From: Lentzea sp. NEAU-D7
GTDB lineage: Bacteria > Actinomycetota > Actinomycetes > Mycobacteriales > Pseudonocardiaceae
Length of the DNA stretch: 64,000 bases
NCBI RefSeq assembly: GCF_026242055.1
Contig: NZ_JAPJDL010000029.1
Span: 57,611 to 121,610, forward strand
Direction of reading: 5' to 3'
Part shown: in pieces, positions 1-9,088 of the stretch
Layout: the number at the start of each line of letters is the position of its first letter
Position numbering within the stretch: the first letter of the stretch is position 1
Program-made: the position numbers and the translations under genes
The notes under the pieces: model-generated
Databases searched by the model: none
The model's input: the letters and a program-made list of their open reading frames with translations, nothing else
What the model was told of the DNA's origin: nothing

Positions 1-26
1 GCGCAAGTTGTTGCGCCATAAGGGTG

Positions 27-414
27 TCAGGAGTGGGCGACCACGACCGCCATCTGCCGGACGATCGCCCGCGAATCGCCCGGCTCGGCACTCACCCGGT
101 CGAAGATCTCCCGCTGTGCCGCGGTGAACCGCCCTCGCTCCAGCAAGGCTGTGCACGTCGATGTCCGCAGAGTCGCCCTTCGAATACCAGAACCATACGG
201 CGTGAAGGGCCGCCTCGCGCGGTGCGCCGTACCAGTGCGAAGGCTTGTTCGGGTTGGGCGCGGAAGGGTGCGGAACCCGGTGACCCAGGCGCTTGGCGTG
301 CCGCCGGAGAACGCCGTAGGCGCGCAGGTCGGCCTGCCTCGCGGTCAGCAGTTCCAGCGCCACGGGCAGCACGGCCGGGTCGCGGGTGAAGTGGCAGGCC
401 GTTGACGCGATGGC
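27..414 (-). pseudogene. Degraded hypothetical gene in two frames
   Basis: On the minus strand two protein-like stretches follow one another in different frames. The upstream part (about 414 down to 160) contains segments such as ARQADLRAYGVLRRHAKRLG and WYGAPREAALHAVWFWYSKG. The downstream part (about 155 down to the stop at 27-29) reads LLERGRFTAAQREIFDRV and ends MAVVVAHS. An in-frame TGA at 415-417 closes the upstream frame, and no good start codon follows it. I infer a gene broken by a frameshift near 155 and truncated at its 5' end. I do not recognise the family. A short hairpin (GCGCAA/TTGCGC) at 1-16 lies just past the stop and could be its terminator. Confidence 0.35.
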
Positions 415-462
415 TCAGCGGGAGCGAGGTGTCGAGAACTTTCCTTGCAGAACCGGCGAAAC

Positions 463-1266
463 TCACGAACTGACCTTCGCGAGCCACGCAGCGGCCTCAT
501 CAGCGGACAACACGCGGGTGATGTCGACGAGAGGCGTCATCATCGGGTAGACACGGCCCGCGTTCCACGACCGCAGGTACGGCGGCGGGTCCAGCACGAC
601 GACCCGGCGGCCCTCGAACAGCGGGATGTCGGACGGGCGGCCCTCGTTCCAGATCGTGTCGCCGAACGCGTCGGAAAGCTGGAACTGGCCGCGGATCCCG
701 CCCTCGGGTTCGAGGTCCGGGCCCACGGAGGCCGCCTCCACCCACGATTGCAACGGCGGTTCGCCGGGCACGTGCTCAGGAACGAGCCGGTACGCGAGCA
801 GCGTGTGGAGCTGGAAGTTGTCGCCGATGCCGCCGATCGTCACCTCGAAACCGGTGCCACTGGGGCGATGCAGCACCAGCAGCGGTTCGAGGTCCACGAC
901 CATCAACAGGCCGTGCAACCACGAGTCGGCAGGCACGGCAGCCAGGAGGCGCTCGCGGTGCGGCAGGCCGGCGCGGACGTCCTCGTCCTGCATGGGCAGC
1001 AGGAGGGCACGCTCCCAAGCGTCGCCATCACCGCGTTCGAAGGCTTCCGCCACACGCAGGACCAACGGCTCCAACGCATCGCACGTGCCGATGTAGAACA
1101 GCAGGTTGCCGAGCAGCTCGTTGACTTGGACGTCCGGTGACGAGGAAAGGACCAGGGCCGCCGCCGAAATCTCGTCGGGCGAACGGCCCTGGGCCTCGTT
1201 GATGAACGTTTCGAACGCGCCGGGCTCGCCCCGGACGACCGCTGCCGCGAGCGATGTCAGATCCAC
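463..1266 (-). CDS. Conserved hypothetical protein, 267 aa
   Basis: I do not recognise this protein. The start is the GTG at 1264-1266 (VDLTSLAAAVVRG), chosen because the longer reading frame would run into the gene upstream, which stops at 1277. The product has no signal peptide, membrane segment or obvious catalytic motif. It is acidic and soluble-looking, with an N-terminal helical half (LGNLLFYIGTCDALEPLVLR) and a C-terminal half rich in beta-type segments (FEVTIGGIGDNFQLHTLLAY). It follows the next upstream gene by about 10 bp on the same strand, so the two are probably co-transcribed. Confidence 0.6.
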   Translation of the reverse strand: MDLTSLAAAVVRGEPGAFETFINEAQGRSPDEISAAALVLSSSPDVQVNELLGNLLFYIGTCDALEPLVLRVAEAFERGDGDAWERALLLPMQDEDVRAGLPHRERLLAAVPADSWLHGLLMVVDLEPLLVLHRPSGTGFEVTIGGIGDNFQLHTLLAYRLVPEHVPGEPPLQSWVEAASVGPDLEPEGGIRGQFQLSDAFGDTIWNEGRPSDIPLFEGRRVVVLDPPPYLRSWNAGRVYPMMTPLVDITRVLSADEAAAWLAKVSS

Positions 1267-1276
1267 GCGCAGGACC

Positions 1277-1831
1277 CTAGGCCAAGTCTGGCCCCTGCGA
1301 GCGGAGATCATCGACCTTCGACATGGCATCGCGCAGTTCGCCGAGCCACGTGTCCGCGTGCTCGCCGACCAGGCGCACGGCCCATGCCAACGCGTCTGCG
1401 CGTGAGCGGGCCACGCCTGCAGCGACGAGAGTGTCGAGCACCTGGCGTTCTGGCTGGCGCAGGCGCGTCATGACCGGCACGGCCAGGTGCGTGAACAGTT
1501 CGCGCGTGCCGCCCTGCACGGCACCCCAGGCGACCTTGCGGCCGTAGCGGTGCTCCGCCTGGCGGGCGATCTCGATGCGTTCCTCGCGCGTCTCCTCGCG
1601 CCAGCGCGCGATGCGGCCCGACTCGGCCGCGGCGCGGGAGGCCTCGTCGAACTCGCCCTCCAGCGGCGGGAGCGTGCCGACGACCGTGATCTCCTCGCGG
1701 TCGACCACCACCTCCGCGGCGCCGGTGAACCAGCCGTCCGGGAGCCTGCCCGCGAACCAGGCCGCCGCGTCGTCTGCCGAGGGCAGGTCAGCCTGCTGCC
1801 ACCCGCCTCTTCCTCGCCATCCACGTCCCAT
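1277..1831 (-). CDS. Conserved hypothetical protein, 184 aa
   Basis: Actinobacterial conserved protein of unknown function. The first part is a small alpha/beta region with an acidic REEITVVGTLPPLEGEF stretch. The middle is strongly charged (ARWREETREERIEIARQAEH), probably a long helix. The C-terminus (LVAAGVARSRADALAWAVRL) resembles helical segments seen beside ribbon-helix-helix or MarR-like DNA-binding proteins, but I cannot assign a domain. The start at ATG 1831 has an imperfect upstream region: a 7-bp inverted repeat TTACAAC/GTTGTAA spans 1831-1865, so a later start is possible. It is probably the first gene of a two-gene operon with the 267-aa protein downstream. Confidence 0.6.
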   Translation of the reverse strand: MGRGWRGRGGWQQADLPSADDAAAWFAGRLPDGWFTGAAEVVVDREEITVVGTLPPLEGEFDEASRAAAESGRIARWREETREERIEIARQAEHRYGRKVAWGAVQGGTRELFTHLAVPVMTRLRQPERQVLDTLVAAGVARSRADALAWAVRLVGEHADTWLGELRDAMSKVDDLRSQGPDLA

Positions 1832-1865
1832 TACAACCGCCTCTGATTACATGATTACGTTGTAA
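1831..1865. promoter_or_regulatory. Inverted repeat between divergent-looking gene ends
   Basis: TTACAAC at 1831-1837 and GTTGTAA at 1859-1865 form a 7-bp inverted repeat around a tandem GATTACATGATTAC. It sits directly at the start of the 184-aa gene and 23 bp from the stop of the DUF255 gene. The local sequence is AT-rich against the surrounding GC-rich DNA, as expected for a promoter/operator. No regulator can be named. Confidence 0.3.
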
Positions 1866-1887
1866 CCGACGTTACGCCTGCAATCAG

Positions 1888-3861
1888 TCAGCGGGTGTTC
1901 GCCGTCAGCGAAGTGACCAGGGCTTCTACCGATACGACGGGCCTGTCGCACACGTAGCCGCGGCACACGTAAGCCGCGGGACCTTCGTCGACCAGCGGGC
2001 GGTCTTCGAGCAACGGCACGGACGCCGGCTCTCCGGCCACGACGACGCCGCCTCCGGGCACATGGGCGACGGCCGCCGCCCACAGCGACGCACGGCGCGA
2101 GTCGTCGGCACCCACCACCGCCACCTGCAGCGGGCCCGCGACCAGCGCCTCGGCGGCGGTGAGCCAGTGGCCGGCGAACCGAGGCGCCCGCGCGGCCAGC
2201 AGGCCGGCCCGCGTCACCGCCTCCGAAGCAGCGGTGAAGTAGCGCGAGGAACGATCGGCGCCGGACAGCAGGGAGGCCGTCAGCAGGGCCGAGGCCAGCG
2301 AGGACGCGCCCGAGGGCGACGCGTTGTCGGTCGAGTCGGCGGGACGCCTGACCAGCGTCTCGGCGTCGTCGGCGGTGTCGTAGTAGGCGCCGGGGGAGTC
2401 CGGCACGGCGAACCGCGCAAGAGCCGTGTCCAGCAGGCCGCACGCCACGTCGAGCCACCGGATCGAGCCGGTGACCTGGTGCAGCGCCAGCAGGCCGTCG
2501 GCGAGGCAGCCGTAGTCCTCCAGCACGCCGAACGACGGCCCGGCGACGCCGTCGCGCGAGGTCCGCAGCAGCCTGCCCTCGACCAGGTGCACCGAGGCCA
2601 GCAGCGACGCCGCCTCCGAGGCAGCCGTGATCCACGACGGCTCGCCGAAGAACGCGCCCGCCTCGGCCAGCGCGGCGATCGCCATGCCGTTCCAGGAGGC
2701 GATCACCTTGTCGTCACGGCCGGGCTGCGGCCGCAGAGCGCGCTCGGCCAGCAGCGCGGCCCGCACCTCCTCCCCCGGCTCCGACACGAACCGCAACGTG
2801 GACTTGCCGTCCTCGAAGTTCGGCTCGGGAGTCACACCGAAGGCAGCGGCCGCTGAGCCGAGCTCCTCGAAGGACCACACGTAGGTCAGGCCCTCGACGC
2901 CCTCGGTGTCCGCGTCCAGCGAAGCAGCGAACCCACCTTCGGCCGTCCGCAGGTCCCGCAGCAGGAACGCGGCCGTGTCCCTGGCGACCCGCTCGTAGCG
3001 CTCAGAACCCGTCACCCGCGTCAGGTGCGTGTAGAAGCGGAGCAGCAAAGCGTTGTCGTACAACATCTTCTCGAAGTGCGGCACCACCCACGAGGCGTCG
3101 ACGCCGTAGCGCGCGAACCCGCCGCCGAGCTGGTCGTAGAGCCCGCCGTTGGCCATCGCGTCGGCCGTCGCGGTCGCCATCGACACGGCCTCGACCGACC
3201 CGGTGCGTTCGTGGTGGCGCAGCAGGAACTCCAGCACCATCGACGGCGGGAACTTCGGCGCGCCGCCGAACCCGCCGTTGCGCCGGTCGAACTCGCCCAG
3301 CAGCGACACCACCGCGCCCGCCAGCACGTCGGAGTCCACAGCGGACGGAGGCAGCGGCGAGGCGTGCCTTGCGATCTCCTCCACCACGGCGGAAGCCGAC
3401 TCCAGGATCTCGCCGGGACGGGCCACCCAGGTCGCCGCGACAGCCTCGAGGAGCTGCCGGAACGACGGCATACCGGGACGGGGAGCCGGCGGGTAGTAGG
3501 TGCCGGCGTGGAACGGTCGCGCGTCGGGCGTCAGGAACACCGTCATCGGCCATCCGCCGTGGCCGGTCATGGCCTGCGTCACCTCCATGTACACGGCGTC
3601 GACGTCCGGGCGTTCCTCGCGATCCACCTTCACCGCGACGAAGTGCTCGTTCAGGAACGACGCGATCTCGGCGTCCTCGAACGACTCGTGCGCCATCACG
3701 TGGCACCAGTGACAGGCCGCGTATCCGACGGACAGCAGCACCGGCACGTTGCGCCGCCGCGCCTCCTCGAACGCCTCCTCGGACCAGGGCCACCAGTCGA
3801 CCGGGTTGTCCGCGTGCTGCAGCAGGTAAGGGCTGGTCGCGTCCGCAAGCCGGTTAGTCAT
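1888..3861 (-). CDS. Thioredoxin-domain DUF255 protein (YyaL/SPATA20 family)
   Basis: A 657-aa protein of the YyaL/SPATA20 family. The N-terminal DUF255 thioredoxin-like domain (about residues 1-165) opens with LADATSPYLLQHADNPVDWW and carries the redox-type motif YAACHWCHVM near residue 45. The rest has the (alpha/alpha)6-barrel character of N-acylglucosamine 2-epimerase-like proteins (GGGFARYGVDASWVVPHFEK). Length is normal for the family. The start is set at MTNRLADATSP (ATG 3859-3861); an ATG three codons upstream is possible. Biochemical function is not established for the bacterial family. The gene is divergent from hen1, with about 55 bp between starts. Confidence 0.9.
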   Translation of the reverse strand: MTNRLADATSPYLLQHADNPVDWWPWSEEAFEEARRRNVPVLLSVGYAACHWCHVMAHESFEDAEIASFLNEHFVAVKVDREERPDVDAVYMEVTQAMTGHGGWPMTVFLTPDARPFHAGTYYPPAPRPGMPSFRQLLEAVAATWVARPGEILESASAVVEEIARHASPLPPSAVDSDVLAGAVVSLLGEFDRRNGGFGGAPKFPPSMVLEFLLRHHERTGSVEAVSMATATADAMANGGLYDQLGGGFARYGVDASWVVPHFEKMLYDNALLLRFYTHLTRVTGSERYERVARDTAAFLLRDLRTAEGGFAASLDADTEGVEGLTYVWSFEELGSAAAAFGVTPEPNFEDGKSTLRFVSEPGEEVRAALLAERALRPQPGRDDKVIASWNGMAIAALAEAGAFFGEPSWITAASEAASLLASVHLVEGRLLRTSRDGVAGPSFGVLEDYGCLADGLLALHQVTGSIRWLDVACGLLDTALARFAVPDSPGAYYDTADDAETLVRRPADSTDNASPSGASSLASALLTASLLSGADRSSRYFTAASEAVTRAGLLAARAPRFAGHWLTAAEALVAGPLQVAVVGADDSRRASLWAAAVAHVPGGGVVVAGEPASVPLLEDRPLVDEGPAAYVCRGYVCDRPVVSVEALVTSLTANTR

Positions 3862-3916
3862 GCGAACCACACTAAATCAGCAGCGCAGGGGCCGAATCTC
3901 GATCAGACTCACGCTC

Positions 3917-5254
3917 GTGTTGCTCACCATGACCACGACGCACCAGCCGGCGACCGACCTCGGCCACCTGCTGCACAAGCATCCCGACCGGGCTCAGTCC
4001 TTCACGACGAGCTCGGGTGTCGCGCACGTCTTCTACCCGAAGGCGACGAACGAGGAATGCACGGTCGCCCTCCTGCTGGAGGTCGACCCCATCGCGCTCG
4101 TCCGAGGTCCCGGCAGCACGCTCACCCAATACGTCAACGACAGGCCGTACGCGGCCGGGTCGTTGCTCACGGTCGCGCTCGGCAGCGTGTTCCGCACGGC
4201 CATGAACGGCCGCAGCGAGAGCTACCCCGAACTCGCCGCGACGCCGATTCCGCTGGTCATCCGCATTCCCGCGCTGCCACACCGGCTCGCGGCGCGACTG
4301 TTCACCCCACTCGGCTGGACCGTCGAGACGACGGGGCACGGCGACTCGCGCTTCGGCGACGTGACGCTGACCGGCACCGTGAAGCTCAGCGACGCGCTGA
4401 AGCACCTCTACGTGCTGCTGCCCGTGCTCGACGGCGGCAAGCACTACTGGGTCGCGGCCGACGAGGTCGACAAGCTGCTCAAGGCCGGTGACGGCTGGCT
4501 GGCGGCGCACCCGGACAAGGAGCTGATCACCACCCGGTACCTGGCGCGCAAGCGACCGTTGATCACCTCGGCCCTGGAACGCCTCGCCGACGTCGACGAG
4601 GTCGAGCCGGAGGAGCTCGACAACGCGCTGGCCGAGCCGAAGATCTCCCTTGCCGCACAGCGCAAGGAGGCCGTGATCAGGGCGTTGAAGGAGGCCGGGG
4701 CCAGGCGCGTGCTCGACCTCGGTTGCGGTGGCGGGGCGTTGCTGCGCGCTCTCGTGAACGAACCCGAGTTCACCGAGATCCACGGTGTCGACGTGTCCGC
4801 GAAGGCGTTGCAGGAGGCCGCGCGCAAGCTGCACCTGGACCGCATGGGCGACCGCCAGCGCGAGCGGATCACGCTGCGGCAGTCGGCTTTGACGTACGCG
4901 GACCCCGAGCTGGCCGGCTACGACGCGGCGGTGCTGATGGAGGTCGTCGAGCACGTCGACCCGTCGCGCCTGCCCGCGCTGGAGCACTCGGTCTTCACCG
5001 TGGCACGCCCGGCGACGGTGCTGGTGACGACGCCGAACGTCGAGTACAACGTGCTGTTCGAAACGTTGCCGGAGGGGCAGATGCGGCACTCCGACCACCG
5101 TTTCGAATGGACTCGGCAGGAGTTCCAGGAGTGGGCGACCGGCATCGCGGAACGCCGTGGTTATGCAGTGCGATTCGTGCCGATCGGGCCGGAGGACGCC
5201 GAACGCGGCGCGCCGACCCAGATGGCCGTGTTCAGCTCGGGAGACGTGAACTGA
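3917..5254 (+). CDS. hen1: Hen1: 3'-terminal RNA ribose 2'-O-methyltransferase
   Basis: Bacterial Hen1 methylates the terminal ribose 2'-OH of a cleaved RNA during repair, so that the sealed RNA resists re-cleavage. The 445-aa product starts at GTG 3917 (VLLTMTTTHQPATDLGHLLH), the usual N-terminus of bacterial Hen1; this N-terminal region normally binds and activates Pnkp. The C-terminal methyltransferase domain shows the SAM motif VLDLGCGGGALLRAL near residue 265 and the metal/catalytic EVVEHVD near 341, with a later RHSDHRFEWTR segment. The stop overlaps the pnkp start (ATGA at 5252-5256), so the two are translationally coupled. Confidence 0.95.
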   Translation: MLLTMTTTHQPATDLGHLLHKHPDRAQSFTTSSGVAHVFYPKATNEECTVALLLEVDPIALVRGPGSTLTQYVNDRPYAAGSLLTVALGSVFRTAMNGRSESYPELAATPIPLVIRIPALPHRLAARLFTPLGWTVETTGHGDSRFGDVTLTGTVKLSDALKHLYVLLPVLDGGKHYWVAADEVDKLLKAGDGWLAAHPDKELITTRYLARKRPLITSALERLADVDEVEPEELDNALAEPKISLAAQRKEAVIRALKEAGARRVLDLGCGGGALLRALVNEPEFTEIHGVDVSAKALQEAARKLHLDRMGDRQRERITLRQSALTYADPELAGYDAAVLMEVVEHVDPSRLPALEHSVFTVARPATVLVTTPNVEYNVLFETLPEGQMRHSDHRFEWTRQEFQEWATGIAERRGYAVRFVPIGPEDAERGAPTQMAVFSSGDVN

Positions 5255-7722
5255 TGGAACTGAAGATCCCCGACCTGTGTCTGGTGGTGCTCGTCGGCGC
5301 CTCCGGTTCGGGCAAGTCCACGTTCGCGCGCAAGCACTTCCTGCCCACGCAGGTGCTGTCGAGCGACTACTTCCGCGGTCTCGTGGCCGACGACGAGAAC
5401 GACCAGTCGGCGTCCGCGGCGGCGTTCGACGTGCTCCACTACGTGGCGAGCAAGCGGCTGGAGGCCGGACGCGTCACCGTGGTCGACGCGACCAACGTGC
5501 AGCCGCAGGACCGCGCCCGGCTGGTCGAGGTCGCCAGGAAGGCGAACGTGCTGCCGGTCGCGATCGTGCTCGACACCCCGACCGAGGTGTGCCTCGCCCG
5601 CAACGCGCAGCGCCCCGACCGCGACTTCGGCGCGCACGTCGTGAAGCGGCACCGCGCGGCGTTGCGCCGCTCGCTGAAGCACCTCGGCAAGGAGGGGTTC
5701 AAGCGCGTCCACGTGCTGCGCTCCGAGTCCGATGTGGACAACTCGACGATCGTGTACGAGCGCCTGCTCAACGACTTCCGGCACGAGACCGGCCCGTTCG
5801 ACGTGTTCGGTGACGTGCACGGCTGCCGTGCGGAGCTGGAGGAGCTGCTCACCGAACTCGGCTACACCCTGGTGCGCGACGACGAGGGCCGGGCGATCGA
5901 CGCGGTTCCGCCGGGCGAGCGCAAGGCCGTGTTCGTCGGCGACCTCGTGGACCGCGGGCCGGACACCCCCGGTGTGCTGCGTCTCGTGATGGGCATGGTC
6001 GCAAGCGGGCACGCGTTCAGCGTGCGCGGGAACCACGAGGAGAAGCTCGTGCGGGCCATGCGCGGCCACAAGGTGACGGTCCGGCACGGGCTGGAGAAGT
6101 CGCTGGAGCAGCTCGCGCACGAGTCCGAGGAGTTCCGCCTGGCCGCGACGAGGTTCTGCGACAGCCTGGTCGCGCACTACGTGCTGGACGGCGGGAACCT
6201 CGTCGTCGCGCACGCCGGACTGCCCGAGCGCTACCACGGCCGCGCGTCCGCGAAGGTCCGCAGCTTCGCCCTGTACGGCGACACGACGGGCGAGACCGAC
6301 GCGTACGGAATGCCGGTGCGCCTGCCGTGGGCCAACGACTACCGCGGCTCGGCGATGGTGCTGTACGGGCACATCCTGGTGCCCGAGGCCGAGTGGATCA
6401 ACAACACCATGTGCCTCGAGACGGGTGTGGTGTTCGGCGGCAAGCTGACCGCGTTGCGCTACCCGGAGAAGGAGCTCGTCTCCGTCAAGGCGCATCAGGT
6501 CTGGTACGAGAGCGACGCGCCCTTCCCGCCGAAGGCCGTCGAACGCGCGCCGGACGTGCTGGCGCTCACCGACGTCACCGGCCTGCGCCGGATCGACACG
6601 TCGCTGATCGGTGCCGTGACGATCCGCGCGGAGCAGTCGGCTTCGGCCCTGGAGGTCATGAGCCGGTTCGCGATAGACCCGCACGACCTGATGTACCTGC
6701 CGCCGACGATGGCACCTGTGGCGACCTCGCAGCGCGACGACGTGCTGGAGCACCCCGAGGAGGCCTTCGCGGAGTACCGGTCCGCCCGCGTCGGGCAGGT
6801 GATCTGCGAGGAGAAGCACATGGGCTCCCGCGCGGTCCTGCTCGTGCGCAGGGAAGGCGGCGCGATCTACACGCGCACCGGCCGTGCGTTCTTCGACGGC
6901 GCGCTGGGCACCGAACTGCTCGACGGCGTGCGCGCGGCGGCCAAGCCGTTGTTCGACGAGTTCGCCACGGACTGGCTGCTCGTCGACGCCGAGCTGATGC
7001 CGTGGAACGCCAAGGCGTCCGGACTGATCCGCGAGCAGTACGCGGCGGTCGGCGCGGCGGCGAACGGCGCGCTCCCGGTCGCGGTCGACGCACTGGCAGC
7101 GGCGGCGGCACGCGGTGTCGACGTCGCGGACCTGTTGGCGCGCACGAGTCAGCGCGCCTCGAACGCCGCTGCCTACAGCGCGGCGTACGAGCGGTACTGC
7201 TGGCCCACCGACGGGCTGGAGGGCGTGCGGATCGCGCCGTTCCAGCTGCTCGCGGCCGAGGGCCGGACGTTCCACGACCGATCGCACCTGTGGCACCTGG
7301 AGACGCTGGGCAAGCTCGAAGGACCGCTGTTCCAGCGGACGCGGCACCTCGTGGTCGACGTGAACGAGCCCGAGCAGGTGGCCGCCGGCGTGAAGTGGTG
7401 GGAGGCGCTGACCGCGGCCGGCGGTGAGGGCATGGTCGTGAAGCCGCTGGCGAACCTCGGCGGACGCGTGCAGCCGGGTGTGAAGGTGCGCGGGCGCGAG
7501 TACCTGCGGATCATCTACGGCCCGGACTACACGTCGTCCGAGAACCTCTCGCGGCTGCGCAAGCGTTCGCTCGGCCGCAAGCGCGGACTCGCCCTGCGCG
7601 AGTACGCGCTGGGCATCGAGGCCTTGGAACGCCTCGTGCGCGGCGAACCTCTTTGGCGGGTGCACGAGTGCGTCTTCGGCGTGCTCGCGCTGGAGTCGGA
7701 ACCGGTGGACCCACGACTGTGA
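5254..7722 (+). CDS. pnkp: Pnkp: polynucleotide kinase-phosphatase(-ligase)
   Basis: An 822-aa three-domain RNA end-healing enzyme. The kinase domain begins with the P-loop GASGSGKST (residues 15-23). The metallophosphoesterase domain has GDVHG (about 186), GDLVDRG (about 228) and GNHEEK (about 258), which remove 2',3'-phosphates. The C-terminal ligase-like domain has the nucleotidyl lysine motif EEKHMGSR (about 518). In studied systems the ligase needs Hen1 to seal RNA, giving repair of ribotoxin-cut tRNAs. Length and domain order match the family. ATG 5254 overlaps the hen1 stop, and the 3' end overlaps the next gene by 4 bp. Confidence 0.96.
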   Translation: MELKIPDLCLVVLVGASGSGKSTFARKHFLPTQVLSSDYFRGLVADDENDQSASAAAFDVLHYVASKRLEAGRVTVVDATNVQPQDRARLVEVARKANVLPVAIVLDTPTEVCLARNAQRPDRDFGAHVVKRHRAALRRSLKHLGKEGFKRVHVLRSESDVDNSTIVYERLLNDFRHETGPFDVFGDVHGCRAELEELLTELGYTLVRDDEGRAIDAVPPGERKAVFVGDLVDRGPDTPGVLRLVMGMVASGHAFSVRGNHEEKLVRAMRGHKVTVRHGLEKSLEQLAHESEEFRLAATRFCDSLVAHYVLDGGNLVVAHAGLPERYHGRASAKVRSFALYGDTTGETDAYGMPVRLPWANDYRGSAMVLYGHILVPEAEWINNTMCLETGVVFGGKLTALRYPEKELVSVKAHQVWYESDAPFPPKAVERAPDVLALTDVTGLRRIDTSLIGAVTIRAEQSASALEVMSRFAIDPHDLMYLPPTMAPVATSQRDDVLEHPEEAFAEYRSARVGQVICEEKHMGSRAVLLVRREGGAIYTRTGRAFFDGALGTELLDGVRAAAKPLFDEFATDWLLVDAELMPWNAKASGLIREQYAAVGAAANGALPVAVDALAAAAARGVDVADLLARTSQRASNAAAYSAAYERYCWPTDGLEGVRIAPFQLLAAEGRTFHDRSHLWHLETLGKLEGPLFQRTRHLVVDVNEPEQVAAGVKWWEALTAAGGEGMVVKPLANLGGRVQPGVKVRGREYLRIIYGPDYTSSENLSRLRKRSLGRKRGLALREYALGIEALERLVRGEPLWRVHECVFGVLALESEPVDPRL

Positions 7723-8333
7723 TCCTCGAAGCCGTGATCGGCTCGCACGCCTACGGGCTCGCGAGCGCGGAGTCCGACGTGGACAGACGCGGGGTGTTCG
7801 TCGCGCCCACGGAAGCGTTCTGGCGCCTGGAGAAACCCCCGACGAGCGTCGAGGGACCGGACCCGGAGCAGCTGAGCTGGGAGGTCGAGCACTTCTGCAA
7901 GCTGGGCCTCAAGTCGAACCCGACGGTGCTCGAAACGCTGGTGAGCCCGCTGGTGGAGATCAGCACGCCGATGGGAGAGGAGCTGCGGGACCTGCTGCCC
8001 GCGTTCCTCTCCCGGTACGCGGTGCGGGCCTTCACGCGCGCGACGGAGATGCAGCTGTCGCGCGCGGGCCGCAACCTCAAGCCGAAGCAGCTCATGCACG
8101 TCGTGCGGTTGCGGCTGGTGGGCCTGAACCTGCTGCGCACCGGCCGTTACGACATCACGGCGGACCGCTCGTTGCTGAAGATCCGCAACGGGGAGATGCC
8201 GTGGGACGACGCGGTCGCGTGGGCGCACAGGCTCGGCGACGAGATCGCTCAAGCACGAGGCCCGCTGCCCGACGATCCTGATCGGGCGCGGGTGGAGGAC
8301 TGGTTGGTGTCGGTGCGCAGGAGGATGTTGTGA
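7719..8333 (+). CDS. RlaP-type nucleotidyltransferase (RNA repair), copy 1
   Basis: A 204-aa DNA-polymerase-beta-fold nucleotidyltransferase of the RlaP group (RNA repair pathway polymerase-beta family). The start GTG at 7719 overlaps the pnkp stop (GTGA). The NTase signature is GSHAYGLASAESDVDRRGV at residues 8-26: the GS pair plus the D-V-D metal-binding aspartates. A helical C-terminal domain follows (MHVVRLRLVGLNLLRTG). RlaP proteins are known mainly from linkage to Pnkp/Hen1; addition of nucleotides to damaged RNA ends is a proposed role, not a demonstrated one. The stop overlaps the start of the second copy. Confidence 0.88.
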   Translation: MILEAVIGSHAYGLASAESDVDRRGVFVAPTEAFWRLEKPPTSVEGPDPEQLSWEVEHFCKLGLKSNPTVLETLVSPLVEISTPMGEELRDLLPAFLSRYAVRAFTRATEMQLSRAGRNLKPKQLMHVVRLRLVGLNLLRTGRYDITADRSLLKIRNGEMPWDDAVAWAHRLGDEIAQARGPLPDDPDRARVEDWLVSVRRRML

Positions 8334-9088
8334 GCTACGAGGTACCCGACCTGAGCGCCGTCGTCGCCGAGCAGTCGCACGACCTGCTGTTCGCGACCGT
8401 GTCCGGCGCACACCTGTACGGCTTCCCGTCGCGCGACTCGGACGTGGACCTGCGCGGCGTGCACGTGCTGCCGCTCGCCGAGGTCCTCGGCCTGCGGCAC
8501 GGCCCGGAGACCAAGGAACGGATGTGGGTGCGCGACGGTGTCGAGATCGACCTGGTCACGCACGACGTGCAGAAGTTCTGCCGGCTGCTGACCCGGCCGA
8601 ACGGCTACGTGCTGGAGCAGCTGCTCTCGCCGCTGGTGGTGCACACCACGGAGGCGCACCGCAAGCTGGCCGATCTGGCCGCGGGGTGTCTGACCTCACG
8701 GCACGGGCACCACTACCGCGGGTTCGCCACCACCCAGTGGCGGCTGTTCGAGAAGACCGCGGAGATCAAGCCGCTGCTCTACACGTTCCGCGCGCTGCTG
8801 ACCGGCGTGCACCTGCTGCGCACCGGTGAGGTGAACGCGCACCTGCCGACGTTGCTGGAGAAGCTCGACGGCCCGGACTACCTGCCCGGACTCATCGAGG
8901 CGAAGGTCCTCGGCGAGCACCGGGCGCTGGCCGGGGTGCCGGGCAGGCCCGCTCCCGAGCGGCTGGAGGCGGACCTCGCGCACTGGCACGAGGAGCTGCG
9001 GCAGGCGCGGGAGACCAGCGACCTGCCGCTGGAGCCACCTGCCTTCGAGGAGGTCCACGACTTCGTGGTGGACCTCAGGCTTCGCTAG
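8330..9088 (+). CDS. RlaP-type nucleotidyltransferase (RNA repair), copy 2
   Basis: A 252-aa paralogue of the preceding nucleotidyltransferase, starting at GTG 8330 across a GTGA overlap. The NTase motif GAHLYGFPSRDSDVDLRGVH lies at about residues 25-44, with the two aspartates conserved. The C-terminal helical region again carries a LLYTFRALLTGVHLLRTGEV segment similar to copy 1, so the two arose by duplication of the same architecture. It is the last gene of the four-gene repair operon and overlaps the convergent membrane-protein gene by 4 bp. Two RlaP genes beside one Pnkp/Hen1 pair imply distinct substrates or a heterodimer, which is inference. Confidence 0.88.
   Translation: MSYEVPDLSAVVAEQSHDLLFATVSGAHLYGFPSRDSDVDLRGVHVLPLAEVLGLRHGPETKERMWVRDGVEIDLVTHDVQKFCRLLTRPNGYVLEQLLSPLVVHTTEAHRKLADLAAGCLTSRHGHHYRGFATTQWRLFEKTAEIKPLLYTFRALLTGVHLLRTGEVNAHLPTLLEKLDGPDYLPGLIEAKVLGEHRALAGVPGRPAPERLEADLAHWHEELRQARETSDLPLEPPAFEEVHDFVVDLRLR

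Noticed and set aside
445..1140. Plus-strand Arg/His/Val-rich open frames over 0.4-1.1 kb
   Set aside because: They are shadows of the minus-strand gene, with atypical composition and no ribosome sites.
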